A stretch of 40,325 nt of DNA from positions 1 through 40,325 of the forward strand of contig JAHDGV010000005.1 of NCBI GenBank assembly GCA_020631655.1. The letters run 5' to 3'. The notes below the pieces were generated by a model. The model had not been told where the DNA came from. It saw only the letters and a list, made by a program, of their open reading frames with translations, and did not search any database. Made by a program: the position numbers and the translations under genes. How positions within the stretch are numbered: the first letter of the stretch is position 1; each line of letters starts with the position of its first letter. Shown here one piece after another: positions 1 to 8,182 of this stretch. The DNA comes from Chloroflexota bacterium (GTDB lineage: Bacteria > Chloroflexota > Anaerolineae > Promineifilales > Promineifilaceae).

Positions 1-586
1 ACATTTCGATATTGCTTCCATTGGTTGTATCGGCCCATGGTAAATCAAGACATTGGCCGCCAACGCCCTGCATTGGGCCAACAGTTGTTTGAACAGGCGC
101 TGGGAAAAGCCACTTTTGAGCAGCAGTTTGATTACAACCATACATCCAAACTTTGGTCTTTGGCTCTGAGCCAGAGTACGCAACGTCTAGACAAAGATTG
201 GGGTGCCGGCCGCTACGAATTTCACCAGCCCCCGTCATGTACCAATCAGGATCGCCATCGTTCTGACAAGATCTTATTTCAACATATGCCCCTTCTCGCA
301 CATCGCCTTCAATCGACAAACACTTCCCTTTTACCGAAAGTTGGCCGCCTGACAGTGTCCATTCTTGAGCTTTAGACCCATTACACGTGTACATCTCAAG
401 GTTGCTCCCCTCGGTTGTATCTGCATAGGGCAAATCCAAACACTGACCTGCATACCCTTTCAATTGCCCAATTACGGCCGATACTTGAGCATTTGTAACC
501 TGCGGATCAATTTGGCTGAGCAAAAACACACCCAACATTAGACTAAACATCACGCATAGCCTCTTTCCAAATTTTGTGATTTTCAC
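1..586 (-). CDS. Exported ricin-type beta-trefoil lectin (CBM13-like) protein, C-terminus cut by window edge
   Basis: This frame is missing from the ORF track because its stop lies beyond base 1. I translated the minus strand from GTG at 586, which follows an AAGGAG box seven to eight bases upstream. The product starts VKITKFGKRLCVMFSLMLGVFLLSQ, a signal peptide ending near residue 30. It continues with a beta-trefoil lectin pattern: GQCLDLPYADTTEGSNLEMYTCNG, then QEW, a degenerate DPDWYM, and QKW, with a second GGQCLDLPWADTTNGSNIEM starting as the window ends. These QxW and CLD repeats are typical of ricin B-lectin (carbohydrate-binding family 13) domains. The role is probably binding of sugars outside the cell. 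Any catalytic domain would lie beyond the edge. Signal peptide and fold are seen in sequence; ligand is inference. Confidence 0.85.
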   Translation of the reverse strand, partial: MKITKFGKRLCVMFSLMLGVFLLSQIDPQVTNAQVSAVIGQLKGYAGQCLDLPYADTTEGSNLEMYTCNGSKAQEWTLSGGQLSVKGKCLSIEGDVREGAYVEIRSCQNDGDPDWYMTGAGEIRSGRHPNLCLDVAYSGSEPKTKVWMYGCNQTAAQKWLFPAPVQTTVGPMQGVGGQCLDLPWADTTNGSNIEM

Positions 587-940
587 TGTTTTCTCCTTAA
601 AACTAATTTTTAACTAAAAACAGCGTAAGGTGAACCGTCCTGCAAATCATTGACGTTGCCGTCAATTTCATTGTAACTCTCCAATTTGAGCGCCAATTTA
701 ATTGACAAACACGCAATATCAGTGAAATCTACTCAGAATTTTGAGGGTAAACTCCACCCAGATTGAAAATTTTGATTTCTTAATTCATAATCTAGTTTCG
801 AATCGCTAAAAAAGACAGTCATTCTAAAAAATACGAAATAGATTCTTAAGGGGGTTAACACAATTTTTGGGGCCAAGAATCATTTCCTACTTTTGTTTTA
901 AACACCAAACCAACCAACACAACCAAGGAATAGGGAAAAT
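587..940. promoter_or_regulatory. Divergent intergenic region with a TTGACG-CGTCAA palindrome
   Basis: This 354-base AT-rich gap separates the divergent lectin gene and the HTH membrane protein, so it must hold promoters for both. It contains a tight inverted repeat, TTGACG-TTGC-CGTCAA (650-665), suitable as an operator. It also has a consensus -35 hexamer TTGACA at 701-706, but the -10 candidate 17 bases later (AAATCT) is weak. No ORF or RNA gene was recognised. Placement of promoters is inference. Confidence 0.4.
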
Positions 941-2566
941 ATGGGAAATCAAAATGAGGTTTGGGGAGCCCAGCTTAAAAAATTCCGCATGACAACGGGC
1001 CTTTCGCAAGCTAAGTTTTCCGAAGAACTTTCGCTAAAAATCGCAAACCTTGATGCATCAAAGAAAGAAAGCTTGGAGAAAATCGGCCTGTCCTATGACT
1101 TTTTAGACAATACAGAGTTGAGTCGATATGAAAACGGGAAGCGATTGCCCCGCTACCGAAGCCGTTATATTTTCTTGATTTGGGGGCTTGTAGAGCTCGG
1201 GGGCATTAAGTCAATTGAGGAGGCTAACGATTGGTTGTTTTTGGTAGACCAATCTTATTTAACAGAATCCGAAACTGAAACCATCTTTATTAACAACGGC
1301 ATAAATCCATCTATCCCCACACAATCATTCAGCAACGAAGGCAACCCCAAACAAATTGTTCCATCTAACAGTTTAACGTTGTGGGGCATCGGTTTGGGCA
1401 TTCTCCTCCTCTTATTGGTATTTGGCTTTTTATTTCGGGGGCAATTTTTTGGTGGAGATCAGCCGACAGCGATCACTGAGTCGAACAATGCAAATATTCA
1501 GGCAAAAGCAGAGCCGGAGCAGGTTGAAGTTGCTCCTACAGCTACGGAGATTCCCCCAACCGCAATTCCCACCGATACGCCTACTGCAACGCTATCCCCA
1601 ACAGAAACGGCGGTTCCAGCGACGCCAACTGAAGTTCCTCCGACAGAAGAACCTCAACAAGAACCGGCCGAGTCTCTTACCGCATTAATTAGCAATTTCG
1701 ACAATTGGAAATCGAATGCAAGCGGAGAAGCGGTTCAAAACATTGAAATTAAAGACGGCCGCATGTGCTCGACCATCCTTAAGAACAGCATCTATCCATG
1801 GGAGCTAAGGCTTACCCTCGATCAAGTCCCGCTTGATGAATTGACGGCTTACGAGCTTTCATTCAAAGTTGAGTCTGATGTGGAAGGAAGTGTAACGGTC
1901 TCTTGGGCCAACGATGGTGAAGACGGTGTTGGGTATTTGTATAGCACTCAGCCCTTAATTGCCGGAATAAATGAAATTAAAATCCCATTTACTCAAACAG
2001 TCGCAGATCCAGAAACAACTTTAAAATTTTGGCTCGGCCGCAGTGGAGAGGGTGTTGTTTGTTTTGAAGAGGTTGCCTTAAACCCCATCGGAACAATCGA
2101 TGCTACGGCCGTGGGCGAGCCGGTTTCAGCAGCGTCTCTCATCAAAAAAGGGGACTTTTCTAAGGGCGGGCTCGAAAGACCATGGTGGATGTTTGAGGAA
2201 GGCATTGGTGCATTTAGGATCACCGTTGAAGATCATCAATTGTGCGGTCAGGTAATCAAGCCACCGCCCAACTTATGGGATTTGACCCTTGGCCAGCACG
2301 AAATTATGATGATGCCTGAAGGCAAATATAGGCTTACGTTTGATGTTGAGACAGATCGTGATATGGATTTACTTGTCTTATTGAAAAGCAACATCCATAC
2401 CCATCTAGATGAAACCACAACGATTCAAACTGGGAGCACTCAAAGTTTGAGTTATGAATTTAGCTCAGAAATCGAAGATTCCGCAACCTTCTCGCTTCGC
2501 TTTGGCGGGCAGGATGGAAAAATCTGCTTTGATAATATCGAGCTCCTACCGATTGTTGAGCAATAA
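941..2566 (+). CDS. Membrane-anchored HTH protein with Thr/Pro linker and two beta-sandwich-like ectodomains
   Basis: The N-terminus (about residues 1-100) resembles an XRE/Cro-type helix-turn-helix: WGAQLKKFRMTTGLSQAKFSEELS followed by ELSRYENGKRLP. A single hydrophobic segment, LWGIGLGILLLLLVFGFLF, lies near residues 147-165. A Thr/Pro/Glu-rich linker (TPTATLSPTETAVPATPTEVPPTEEP) follows. Two similar C-terminal modules start ALISNFDNWKSN and LIKKGDFSKGGLERPWWMFEE and look like carbohydrate-binding-type jelly rolls. The order cytoplasmic HTH, TM, linker, external beta domains is the topology of RodZ, but the ectodomain is much larger. A GGAA-containing ribosome site precedes ATG. It may couple envelope or glycan state to DNA or cytoskeleton; that function is speculative. 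Confidence 0.7.
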   Translation: MGNQNEVWGAQLKKFRMTTGLSQAKFSEELSLKIANLDASKKESLEKIGLSYDFLDNTELSRYENGKRLPRYRSRYIFLIWGLVELGGIKSIEEANDWLFLVDQSYLTESETETIFINNGINPSIPTQSFSNEGNPKQIVPSNSLTLWGIGLGILLLLLVFGFLFRGQFFGGDQPTAITESNNANIQAKAEPEQVEVAPTATEIPPTAIPTDTPTATLSPTETAVPATPTEVPPTEEPQQEPAESLTALISNFDNWKSNASGEAVQNIEIKDGRMCSTILKNSIYPWELRLTLDQVPLDELTAYELSFKVESDVEGSVTVSWANDGEDGVGYLYSTQPLIAGINEIKIPFTQTVADPETTLKFWLGRSGEGVVCFEEVALNPIGTIDATAVGEPVSAASLIKKGDFSKGGLERPWWMFEEGIGAFRITVEDHQLCGQVIKPPPNLWDLTLGQHEIMMMPEGKYRLTFDVETDRDMDLLVLLKSNIHTHLDETTTIQTGSTQSLSYEFSSEIEDSATFSLRFGGQDGKICFDNIELLPIVEQ

Positions 2567-2590
2567 GTCAATATCCCCCTAAAAATAAAA

Positions 2591-2625
2591 AGCGCCCCGC
2601 TTTCGCGGGGCGCTCAATGCATTAC
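2591..2625 (-). terminator. Intrinsic terminator of the nuo operon
   Basis: The sequence AGCGCCCCGC-TTTC-GCGGGGCGCT (2591-2614) forms a ten-pair GC-rich stem with a four-base loop. Read on the minus strand it is followed by TTTTTATTTTT, a good U-tract. It sits 38 bases after the nuoM stop and also separates nuoM from the convergent plus-strand HTH gene. It marks the end of the complex I transcript. Confidence 0.9.
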
Positions 2626-2651
2626 TATTCGATTGTAGGCATCTGCCTCAA

Positions 2652-4196
2652 CTAGTTTCCAGCGATCGCCGTAATTGATTCGATTGCAGGAGCAATTTGT
2701 GTGTTAACCAAGTCAGCTACGGTTGCATCCATTGCGGCAAACCATGGTTGTGAATTAACACCAATCCAAACGATGAAGATCAAGAATGACAACATGATCG
2801 CCATCTCGCCACCGTTCATTTCGCGCAAGTTGGCGTTTTCTTCTTTGTCCAGCGGCCCCATGAATACACCTTGGTACATTTTCATAAGGTAAACGGCCGC
2901 CAAGATCACACCGGTCGTAGCAAATGCGGTGTAGATCCATGGACGGCTACCACCAACTGCCAATGCGTCTGAGCCCATAGAGCCAAGCAAGATCGAGAAC
3001 TCACCTACGAAGCCGTTCAATCCCGGAAGACCCATCGAAGACAAGCTCACAACCAATGAAAGAACTGCGAATACAGGGATTGATTTCCACAATCCACCAA
3101 ATGCGCTTAGCTCACGGGTGTGACGTTGTTCATAGATGAATCCTACAATGAAGAACAATGCACCGGTACTTAAACCATGATTCACACCCTGTAGAATCGC
3201 ACCTTGGATACCGATCTCGTTAAGAGAGAAGATACCAAGCATAACGAAGCCAAGATGGGAAATCGATGAGTAAGCAACCAGTTTCTTAATGTCAGTTTGA
3301 GCAAATGAAACGATTGCACCGTAAATGATACCGATGATGGCAAGCACTGCGATGATGGGTGCAGCTTCAACAGATGCCTCTGGGAACAGAGGAAGGTTGA
3401 AGCGGGTAAAGCCGTATGTACCCATTTTCAACAACACACCGGCCAAGATGATAGAACCGGCCGTTGGTGCCTGAGTATGTGCATCTGGCAACCATGAGTG
3501 GAATGGGAAGACCGGAACCTTGATTGCAAACGCAATCGCAAAGCCCCAGAACAGCCAGTTGTTTCCAACCCACAGGTCATTTTGTGCGATGAGTTCTGGC
3601 AAGTTGAATGTTTCAGCTTGAATCCCCATATAAAGGATCGCCAACAACATCAACAATGAACCAGCCATCGTATAAAGGAAGAATTTAAGCGAAGCATAGA
3701 CGCGATCTTTGCCACCCCAAATCCCGATCAAGAAATACATCGGTACAAGGGTAAATTCCCAGAAGATGTAGAACAAGAACAGGTCTTGAGCAAAGAACAC
3801 ACCCAGCATACCGGTCTCTAGCAAAAGCAAGAAGATGTAGTATTTTTTGATTTGCTCTGTAATCATGTTCCATGACGCGCCGATGGCTAGCGACATGATG
3901 AACGTTGTTAGACCCAAGAAAAGGATACTAAGACCGTCGATACCCATGTGATAGGTGATTCCCAAAGCAGGAATCCAACTGAATTTATCTTCGAATTGAA
4001 GACCAGGGTCAGTCCCATCAAATGAGATCATGATTATGATTGAAAAGACCAGCGCAACGGCCGCAACCAAGTTGGCCGCGATTTTAATTCCTTGCGCACC
4101 CTCTTCAGTCTCATCAGACATGAAGAGTAAGATGAGCACACCCACTAGAGGGATGGCCATCAAAATTGTAAGTAATGCAGAAAAAGAGCTTTCCAT
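2652..4196 (-). CDS. nuoM: NADH-quinone oxidoreductase subunit M
   Basis: NuoM is one of the antiporter-like membrane subunits of respiratory complex I. The 514-residue product is strongly hydrophobic with about 14 TM segments. It carries family motifs: the LYIFWEFTLVPMYFLIGIWGG glutamate-bearing helix, FAIKVPVFPFHSWLPDAHTQAPTAGS, and DIKKLVAYSSISHLGFVMLG. The track start at 4220 adds eight residues. I prefer ATG at 4196 (MESSFSALL), which has GGAG five bases upstream. It is the last gene of the operon; a strong terminator follows, and no nuoN is present downstream. A small hairpin (GCCC/GGGC) lies between nuoL and nuoM. Confidence 0.97.
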   Translation of the reverse strand: MESSFSALLTILMAIPLVGVLILLFMSDETEEGAQGIKIAANLVAAVALVFSIIIMISFDGTDPGLQFEDKFSWIPALGITYHMGIDGLSILFLGLTTFIMSLAIGASWNMITEQIKKYYIFLLLLETGMLGVFFAQDLFLFYIFWEFTLVPMYFLIGIWGGKDRVYASLKFFLYTMAGSLLMLLAILYMGIQAETFNLPELIAQNDLWVGNNWLFWGFAIAFAIKVPVFPFHSWLPDAHTQAPTAGSIILAGVLLKMGTYGFTRFNLPLFPEASVEAAPIIAVLAIIGIIYGAIVSFAQTDIKKLVAYSSISHLGFVMLGIFSLNEIGIQGAILQGVNHGLSTGALFFIVGFIYEQRHTRELSAFGGLWKSIPVFAVLSLVVSLSSMGLPGLNGFVGEFSILLGSMGSDALAVGGSRPWIYTAFATTGVILAAVYLMKMYQGVFMGPLDKEENANLREMNGGEMAIMLSFLIFIVWIGVNSQPWFAAMDATVADLVNTQIAPAIESITAIAGN

Positions 4197-4237
4197 TGGA
4201 ACTCCAAATTTATTGCCCAAACTGGGGCAGTTAAAGT

Positions 4238-6565
4238 TTAGCTAGCGAAAATAAAGTAAACGACGAGAACGGTTACACCAATAAATAAACTTAGGGCGTA
4301 ATTTCCGACGTTACCAGTTTGAATACGACGTAATTGAGTTGAGAAGGCACCGATAAGTTTACCTGTCCCATTCACCACACCGTCAACACCATCAGGATCT
4401 ACGGCGTTAGATAAAACATCTGCAACAGAGATGAATGAGTCTCGGATCAGGTTGTTGTGCACATAGTCGTGCCAGAAATCCCAATCAAGTCTCTCTGATA
4501 AAGCGGCCATCGGTTTGAATATTGTTTCAACCCAGCCGTTGATCATGAGCCGGTCAAAGGGCAAGCTCTGGAAGAAGAGCCAGACGCTACCCACAACGGG
4601 TATCGCTTCAAGCCTGTCTTTGGCAAACGGTTCTTCCTTGGACCAACCACTATAGAAGAGCCAACCAAGCACAATCGCCGCTATCGCTATGATCGAAGAC
4701 TGGATCGCAACTCTAAAGTTTAGGGTTGTTGGCCAGTGCGGCATTTCAAGAACTGGAGGATCAGCTTTGTTGGTTAAGTAGTAAGATTCAATTGAATGCT
4801 CGAGCCAGTGCTCAAGGGCCAATGTTGGAATCAAGCCAGCTTCTTCCTCTTCGGCCGGAGCTACAGCGGCTAGTACACCTGCATAAGCTTGTTCCCCGCC
4901 ACCAAATTCAATTTTGGGGAAGTTAATCGCTCCTGCAAAGATTACTGCGATGGCTAAAACAACCAGTGGGAAGGTCATGTACCCATTGCTTTCTGGCACA
5001 TGCTCAACCGCTTCATGACGGCCTTCACCGAAGAAGACCATTTTCACTTGACGTGTCATATAGAAGGCGGTGCAGAAAGCCGCAATTGTTAGCGTCCATC
5101 CCACAAAGGTAAACACGGCACCTTGGTCTGGATTGTCAGCAACCGTGGCCAAGATCTCGTCTTTTGACCAGAACCCAGCAAGTGGGAAGATACCGGCCAA
5201 AGCCAATGAGCCAACCATGTATGTCCAGAAGGTAGTTGGCATTTTGTGCCGCAAGCCACCCATCGTCCGCATGTCTTGTGGATCAAAATCATCGTGGTGA
5301 TCTTCACCCGGATGTTCACCGTGGTCATCTCCATGATGATCGTCGTGATGATCATGCAAATGATGATGCCCGTGCTCCATACCGTGGATGATTGAACCCG
5401 AGCCCATGAACAACAGCGCCTTAAAGAACGCGTGTGTGATCAGGTGGAACATACCAGCGATGTATGATCCCATACCAACGGCCGCAATCATAAAGCCAAG
5501 CTGACTAACAGTTGAATAAGCCAATACTTTCTTGACGTCGTTTTGTGTAAACGCCACCAACCCCGCATACAGTGCAGTCAGTGCGCCCACAATCGCCACC
5601 AAGTCTGGCGTTGAAATATTTCCAAATAAGTGGCCCGAATCTCCAGATGCCCGGACGATCTCAAATAGAACGTTGCTACGGGTGATCAAGTAGATACCCG
5701 AGGTAACCATGGTTGCCGCATGGATCAGCGCAGAAACCGGTGTTGGACCAGCCATCGCGTCTGGCAACCAGATGAATAGTGGAATCTGGGCAGATTTACC
5801 GGCCGCACCAACCAAAAATAGGAAGGTGATCCATTTTAGAACTGCGCCTAAGCTGTATGTTCCCCAAGGAAGAACAACTTCTTCACCGGCTTTGAACATC
5901 TCAATCGCACTTTCAAATACCGGTTCATAGTCCATTGTGCCAAATACCCAGAAGGTTAGGCACATGGCCAAGATCATGGCAAAGTCACCAACGCGGTTGG
6001 CGACAAACGCTTTGCGCGCCGCCATCGAGTTAGCCCAGCCAACCCCATCTGGCTTATCAAACCAGAAACCGATCAGTAAGAATGAGCACAATCCAACCCC
6101 TTCCCAGCCCACGAAGAGCATCAGGTAGCTGCTACCTGTGACCAGAATGATCATGAAGAAGAGGAATAAGTTTAAGTAAGAGAAGAAGCGAGCAAATTCT
6201 TTGTCGCCGTGCATGTAGCCAATGGCGTAAATGTGAATCAACGAGCCAACACCGGTGATCACCAACAACATGGTTGACGATAAGGTGTCTAGTTGAAACG
6301 CCCATTGAATACGGAATAGGCCACCTTGAATGTTAAACCAGTCAAACAGCGGAATGATGTGTGAATGGTGATCGTTGAGTAGTGATACCCAGATGAGGAC
6401 TGCGATAACAAACGAAAGCAGTGCCATGCCGGTTGAAAAGAATCCGGCCCATTTTTCACCAACTTTGGCATCAGCCCGTACAAAACGATAGCCAAACCAG
6501 CCGTTGAAAATTACCCCGATCATCGGGAAAACGAGTAAAAGTGGTGCGAGTCCAAATGCGTTCAT
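4238..6565 (-). CDS. nuoL: NADH-quinone oxidoreductase subunit L with His/Asp-rich insertion
   Basis: NuoL is the distal antiporter-like proton-pumping subunit with the long lateral helix. Recognisable motifs include LMLFVGWEGVGLCSFLLIGFW, AAGKSAQIPLFIWLPDAMAGPTPVSALIHAATMVTSGIYL and NDVKKVLAYSTVSQLGFM. At 775 residues it is longer than the roughly 610-residue E. coli protein. Part of the excess is a His/Asp/Glu-rich loop around residues 392-428 (HGHHHLHDHHDDHHGDDHGEHPGEDHHDD), placed just before the conserved DMRTMGGL segment. A final C-terminal TM helix is present (YALSLFIGVTVLVVYFIF). It starts nine bases after nuoK; the GGGATAA of the nuoK stop region may supply the ribosome site. Confidence 0.97.
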   Translation of the reverse strand: MNAFGLAPLLLVFPMIGVIFNGWFGYRFVRADAKVGEKWAGFFSTGMALLSFVIAVLIWVSLLNDHHSHIIPLFDWFNIQGGLFRIQWAFQLDTLSSTMLLVITGVGSLIHIYAIGYMHGDKEFARFFSYLNLFLFFMIILVTGSSYLMLFVGWEGVGLCSFLLIGFWFDKPDGVGWANSMAARKAFVANRVGDFAMILAMCLTFWVFGTMDYEPVFESAIEMFKAGEEVVLPWGTYSLGAVLKWITFLFLVGAAGKSAQIPLFIWLPDAMAGPTPVSALIHAATMVTSGIYLITRSNVLFEIVRASGDSGHLFGNISTPDLVAIVGALTALYAGLVAFTQNDVKKVLAYSTVSQLGFMIAAVGMGSYIAGMFHLITHAFFKALLFMGSGSIIHGMEHGHHHLHDHHDDHHGDDHGEHPGEDHHDDFDPQDMRTMGGLRHKMPTTFWTYMVGSLALAGIFPLAGFWSKDEILATVADNPDQGAVFTFVGWTLTIAAFCTAFYMTRQVKMVFFGEGRHEAVEHVPESNGYMTFPLVVLAIAVIFAGAINFPKIEFGGGEQAYAGVLAAVAPAEEEEAGLIPTLALEHWLEHSIESYYLTNKADPPVLEMPHWPTTLNFRVAIQSSIIAIAAIVLGWLFYSGWSKEEPFAKDRLEAIPVVGSVWLFFQSLPFDRLMINGWVETIFKPMAALSERLDWDFWHDYVHNNLIRDSFISVADVLSNAVDPDGVDGVVNGTGKLIGAFSTQLRRIQTGNVGNYALSLFIGVTVLVVYFIFAS

Positions 6566-6574
6566 ATTTATCGT

Positions 6575-6889
6575 TTATCCCTTGAGCAAGTTAACTTCGC
6601 TAATGTCGATTGATTTCTTCGATTGGAAGATCGCTACAATCAACGCCAACCCAACTGCCACTTCGGCCGCCGCTACCGTCATCACGAAGAAGACGAGCAC
6701 TTGCCCCGTTGCATCACCCAAATGATGGGCAAAAGCAACCAGCAATAAATTGGCCGAATTGAGCATTAGCTCAACAGACATGAAGATGATGATGGCATCG
6801 CGGCGAAGCAAAACCCCTAGTGCACCAATGGTGAACAGGATTGCGCTTAGAGCGATATACCATTCAATCGTTACGGTTGTTAAATCCAT
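6575..6889 (-). CDS. nuoK: NADH-quinone oxidoreductase subunit K
   Basis: NuoK is a small three-helix membrane subunit of complex I, part of the proton path next to NuoJ and NuoN. The 104-residue length is normal. The conserved glutamates are visible: one in [21 protein letters not shown] and one in [23 protein letters not shown]. The start is four bases after the nuoJ stop, so the genes are tightly packed and probably translationally coupled. Nothing is unusual. Confidence 0.97.
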   Translation of the reverse strand: MDLTTVTIEWYIALSAILFTIGALGVLLRRDAIIIFMSVELMLNSANLLLVAFAHHLGDATGQVLVFFVMTVAAAEVAVGLALIVAIFQSKKSIDISEVNLLKG

Positions 6890-6893
6890 AAGT

Positions 6894-7412
6894 TTATGCG
6901 TCCTCCATTCTTTCTTTGTTGGTCAGCTTGCGGCTCATAACGTAGAGTCCAACAACGGCCACCAAAAGCAAAACACCGGTCACTTCGAAGGGGAAGACAA
7001 ACTCTTCGAACAAAATGACAGCTAAGGTGCGTGGTCGGGTATCAGCCACAACTGAAGCAGGTGCAGTGCCACCCATCTGGGTAACAGCCACAATAAACGA
7101 ACCAACAACCAATACTGCGCCGATAATCCCGGCCGTTAATTGTCCTGTTCGCGTGCTCAGCACACCTGCACTTTCTTCTGCCCCCAAAAGCATGATGACA
7201 AAGAGAAAGAGAACCATGATCGCCCCGGCGTACACCGTGATTTGCACGGCCGCCAAAAATGGAGCATTTAAAATCAGATAAAACACAGCAATAGCGGCAA
7301 AGTTCAAAATCAAGAACAGTGCGCTATGCACAGCGTTTTTACTGGTTAGCATCGATACAGCCGCGAAGACCGAAATCGTTGCTAAAATCAAAAATAGTAC
7401 TGGACCACCCAT
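6894..7412 (-). CDS. nuoJ: NADH-quinone oxidoreductase subunit J
   Basis: NuoJ is a five-helix membrane subunit of complex I. The product reads [75 protein letters not shown], matching the family, including the [23 protein letters not shown] helix. The ORF track begins at 7496, but those 28 extra residues come from a hairpin-rich spacer and are unlike NuoJ. ATG at 7412, with AGGA eight bases before it, gives the usual 172 residues. A 247-base gap separates it from nuoI, the largest inside the operon. Confidence 0.95.
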   Translation of the reverse strand: MGGPVLFLILATISVFAAVSMLTSKNAVHSALFLILNFAAIAVFYLILNAPFLAAVQITVYAGAIMVLFLFVIMLLGAEESAGVLSTRTGQLTAGIIGAVLVVGSFIVAVTQMGGTAPASVVADTRPRTLAVILFEEFVFPFEVTGVLLLVAVVGLYVMSRKLTNKERMEDA

Positions 7413-7659
7413 AAGGTTTTTCCTGAAATTGGGAGTTTTAAAACGGAGTTTCCTAAACTGACACACACGGAAAAAGAGCGCACCACAAGGGTCCATCTCT
7501 TTTTCTCCGTTTTATCTTTTAAACTTAAAAGGGAAACCGTTCCCCTTTTTCCTTTTCTTCTTTCTGAGTGTCAACGACATTCATGTTGACACAGTGGCTA
7601 AAAATTATTGTCTAGCGCATAAAACAGCGGAACGAAGTTCCGTGCGTAAGCGAAGCGAC
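7413..7659 (-). promoter_or_regulatory. Hairpin-rich nuoI-nuoJ spacer
   Basis: This spacer interrupts an otherwise tightly packed operon. It has four inverted repeats: ACGGAAAAAGAG with its near-complement at 7468-7511; AAAAGGGAA-ACCG-TTCCCcTTTT at 7528-7550; GTGTCAAC-N9-GTTGACAC at 7568-7592; and CGGAAC-GAA-GTTCCG at 7628-7642. The second, followed by T-runs on either strand, resembles an intrinsic terminator or attenuator. No credible ORF lies here. A role in setting subunit ratios or mRNA processing is inference. Confidence 0.5.
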
Positions 7660-8169
7660 TTATTTTGGATCAGCCATGTCGGGGATTGCCCGATCAAATG
7701 CGCCAGGTTCAACTTGGCGAGGAGAGCCTTCTACTCCTTCAGCCGGGTTAACGATCAACATCTCTTTGGTGTAGATGGCGCTCGCCCGATCATAGAATGA
7801 GAGCTCGTAGTTATTTTCAAGCACAATCGCTTCAGTTGGACAGGCATCTTCGCAAAAACCGCAGAAGATACAGCGCAACATGTTAATTTCGTAGGTGCTT
7901 GCGTAACGCTCACCGGGAGAGAAACGAACATCGTCCGTATTTTCAGATGCCTCTACGAAGATTGCATCGGCCGGACAAGCGGCAGCACACAACGCACAAC
8001 CGATACATTTTTCTAGCCCATTGTCGTACCGTTTTAGCTCGTGACGCCCTTTAAAACGATAGCGAGTCGGCCGTTTGATTTCCGGATACTGAATCGTGAC
8101 CGGGTCTTCGAACATATGTCGAAAAGTAATTCCCAGTCCGCGTAAAAGTTCTACAATTCCGTTTAACAT
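7660..8169 (-). CDS. nuoI: NADH-quinone oxidoreductase subunit I (two [4Fe-4S] ferredoxin-like subunit)
   Basis: NuoI carries clusters N6a and N6b, passing electrons from the peripheral arm toward N2 and quinone. Both cysteine sets are intact: CIGCALCAAACPADAI and CIFCGFCEDACPTEAI. The N-terminal helix (VELLRGLGITFRHMFEDPVTIQYP) fits the family's membrane-contact segment. Length is 169 residues, which is normal. It begins 13 bases after nuoH. The stop lies just before a hairpin-containing spacer that separates it from nuoJ. Confidence 0.97.
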   Translation of the reverse strand: MLNGIVELLRGLGITFRHMFEDPVTIQYPEIKRPTRYRFKGRHELKRYDNGLEKCIGCALCAAACPADAIFVEASENTDDVRFSPGERYASTYEINMLRCIFCGFCEDACPTEAIVLENNYELSFYDRASAIYTKEMLIVNPAEGVEGSPRQVEPGAFDRAIPDMADPK

Positions 8170-8182
8170 AGCGTTTTTATCT

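Noticed and set aside
25-375. 116-aa plus-strand ORF in the track
   Set aside because: It is the shadow of the minus-strand ricin-type lectin gene, whose signal peptide, ribosome site and QxW repeats are clear.
7594-7800. 68-aa plus-strand ORF across the nuoI end
   Set aside because: Overlaps nuoI and the hairpin spacer; no family features.
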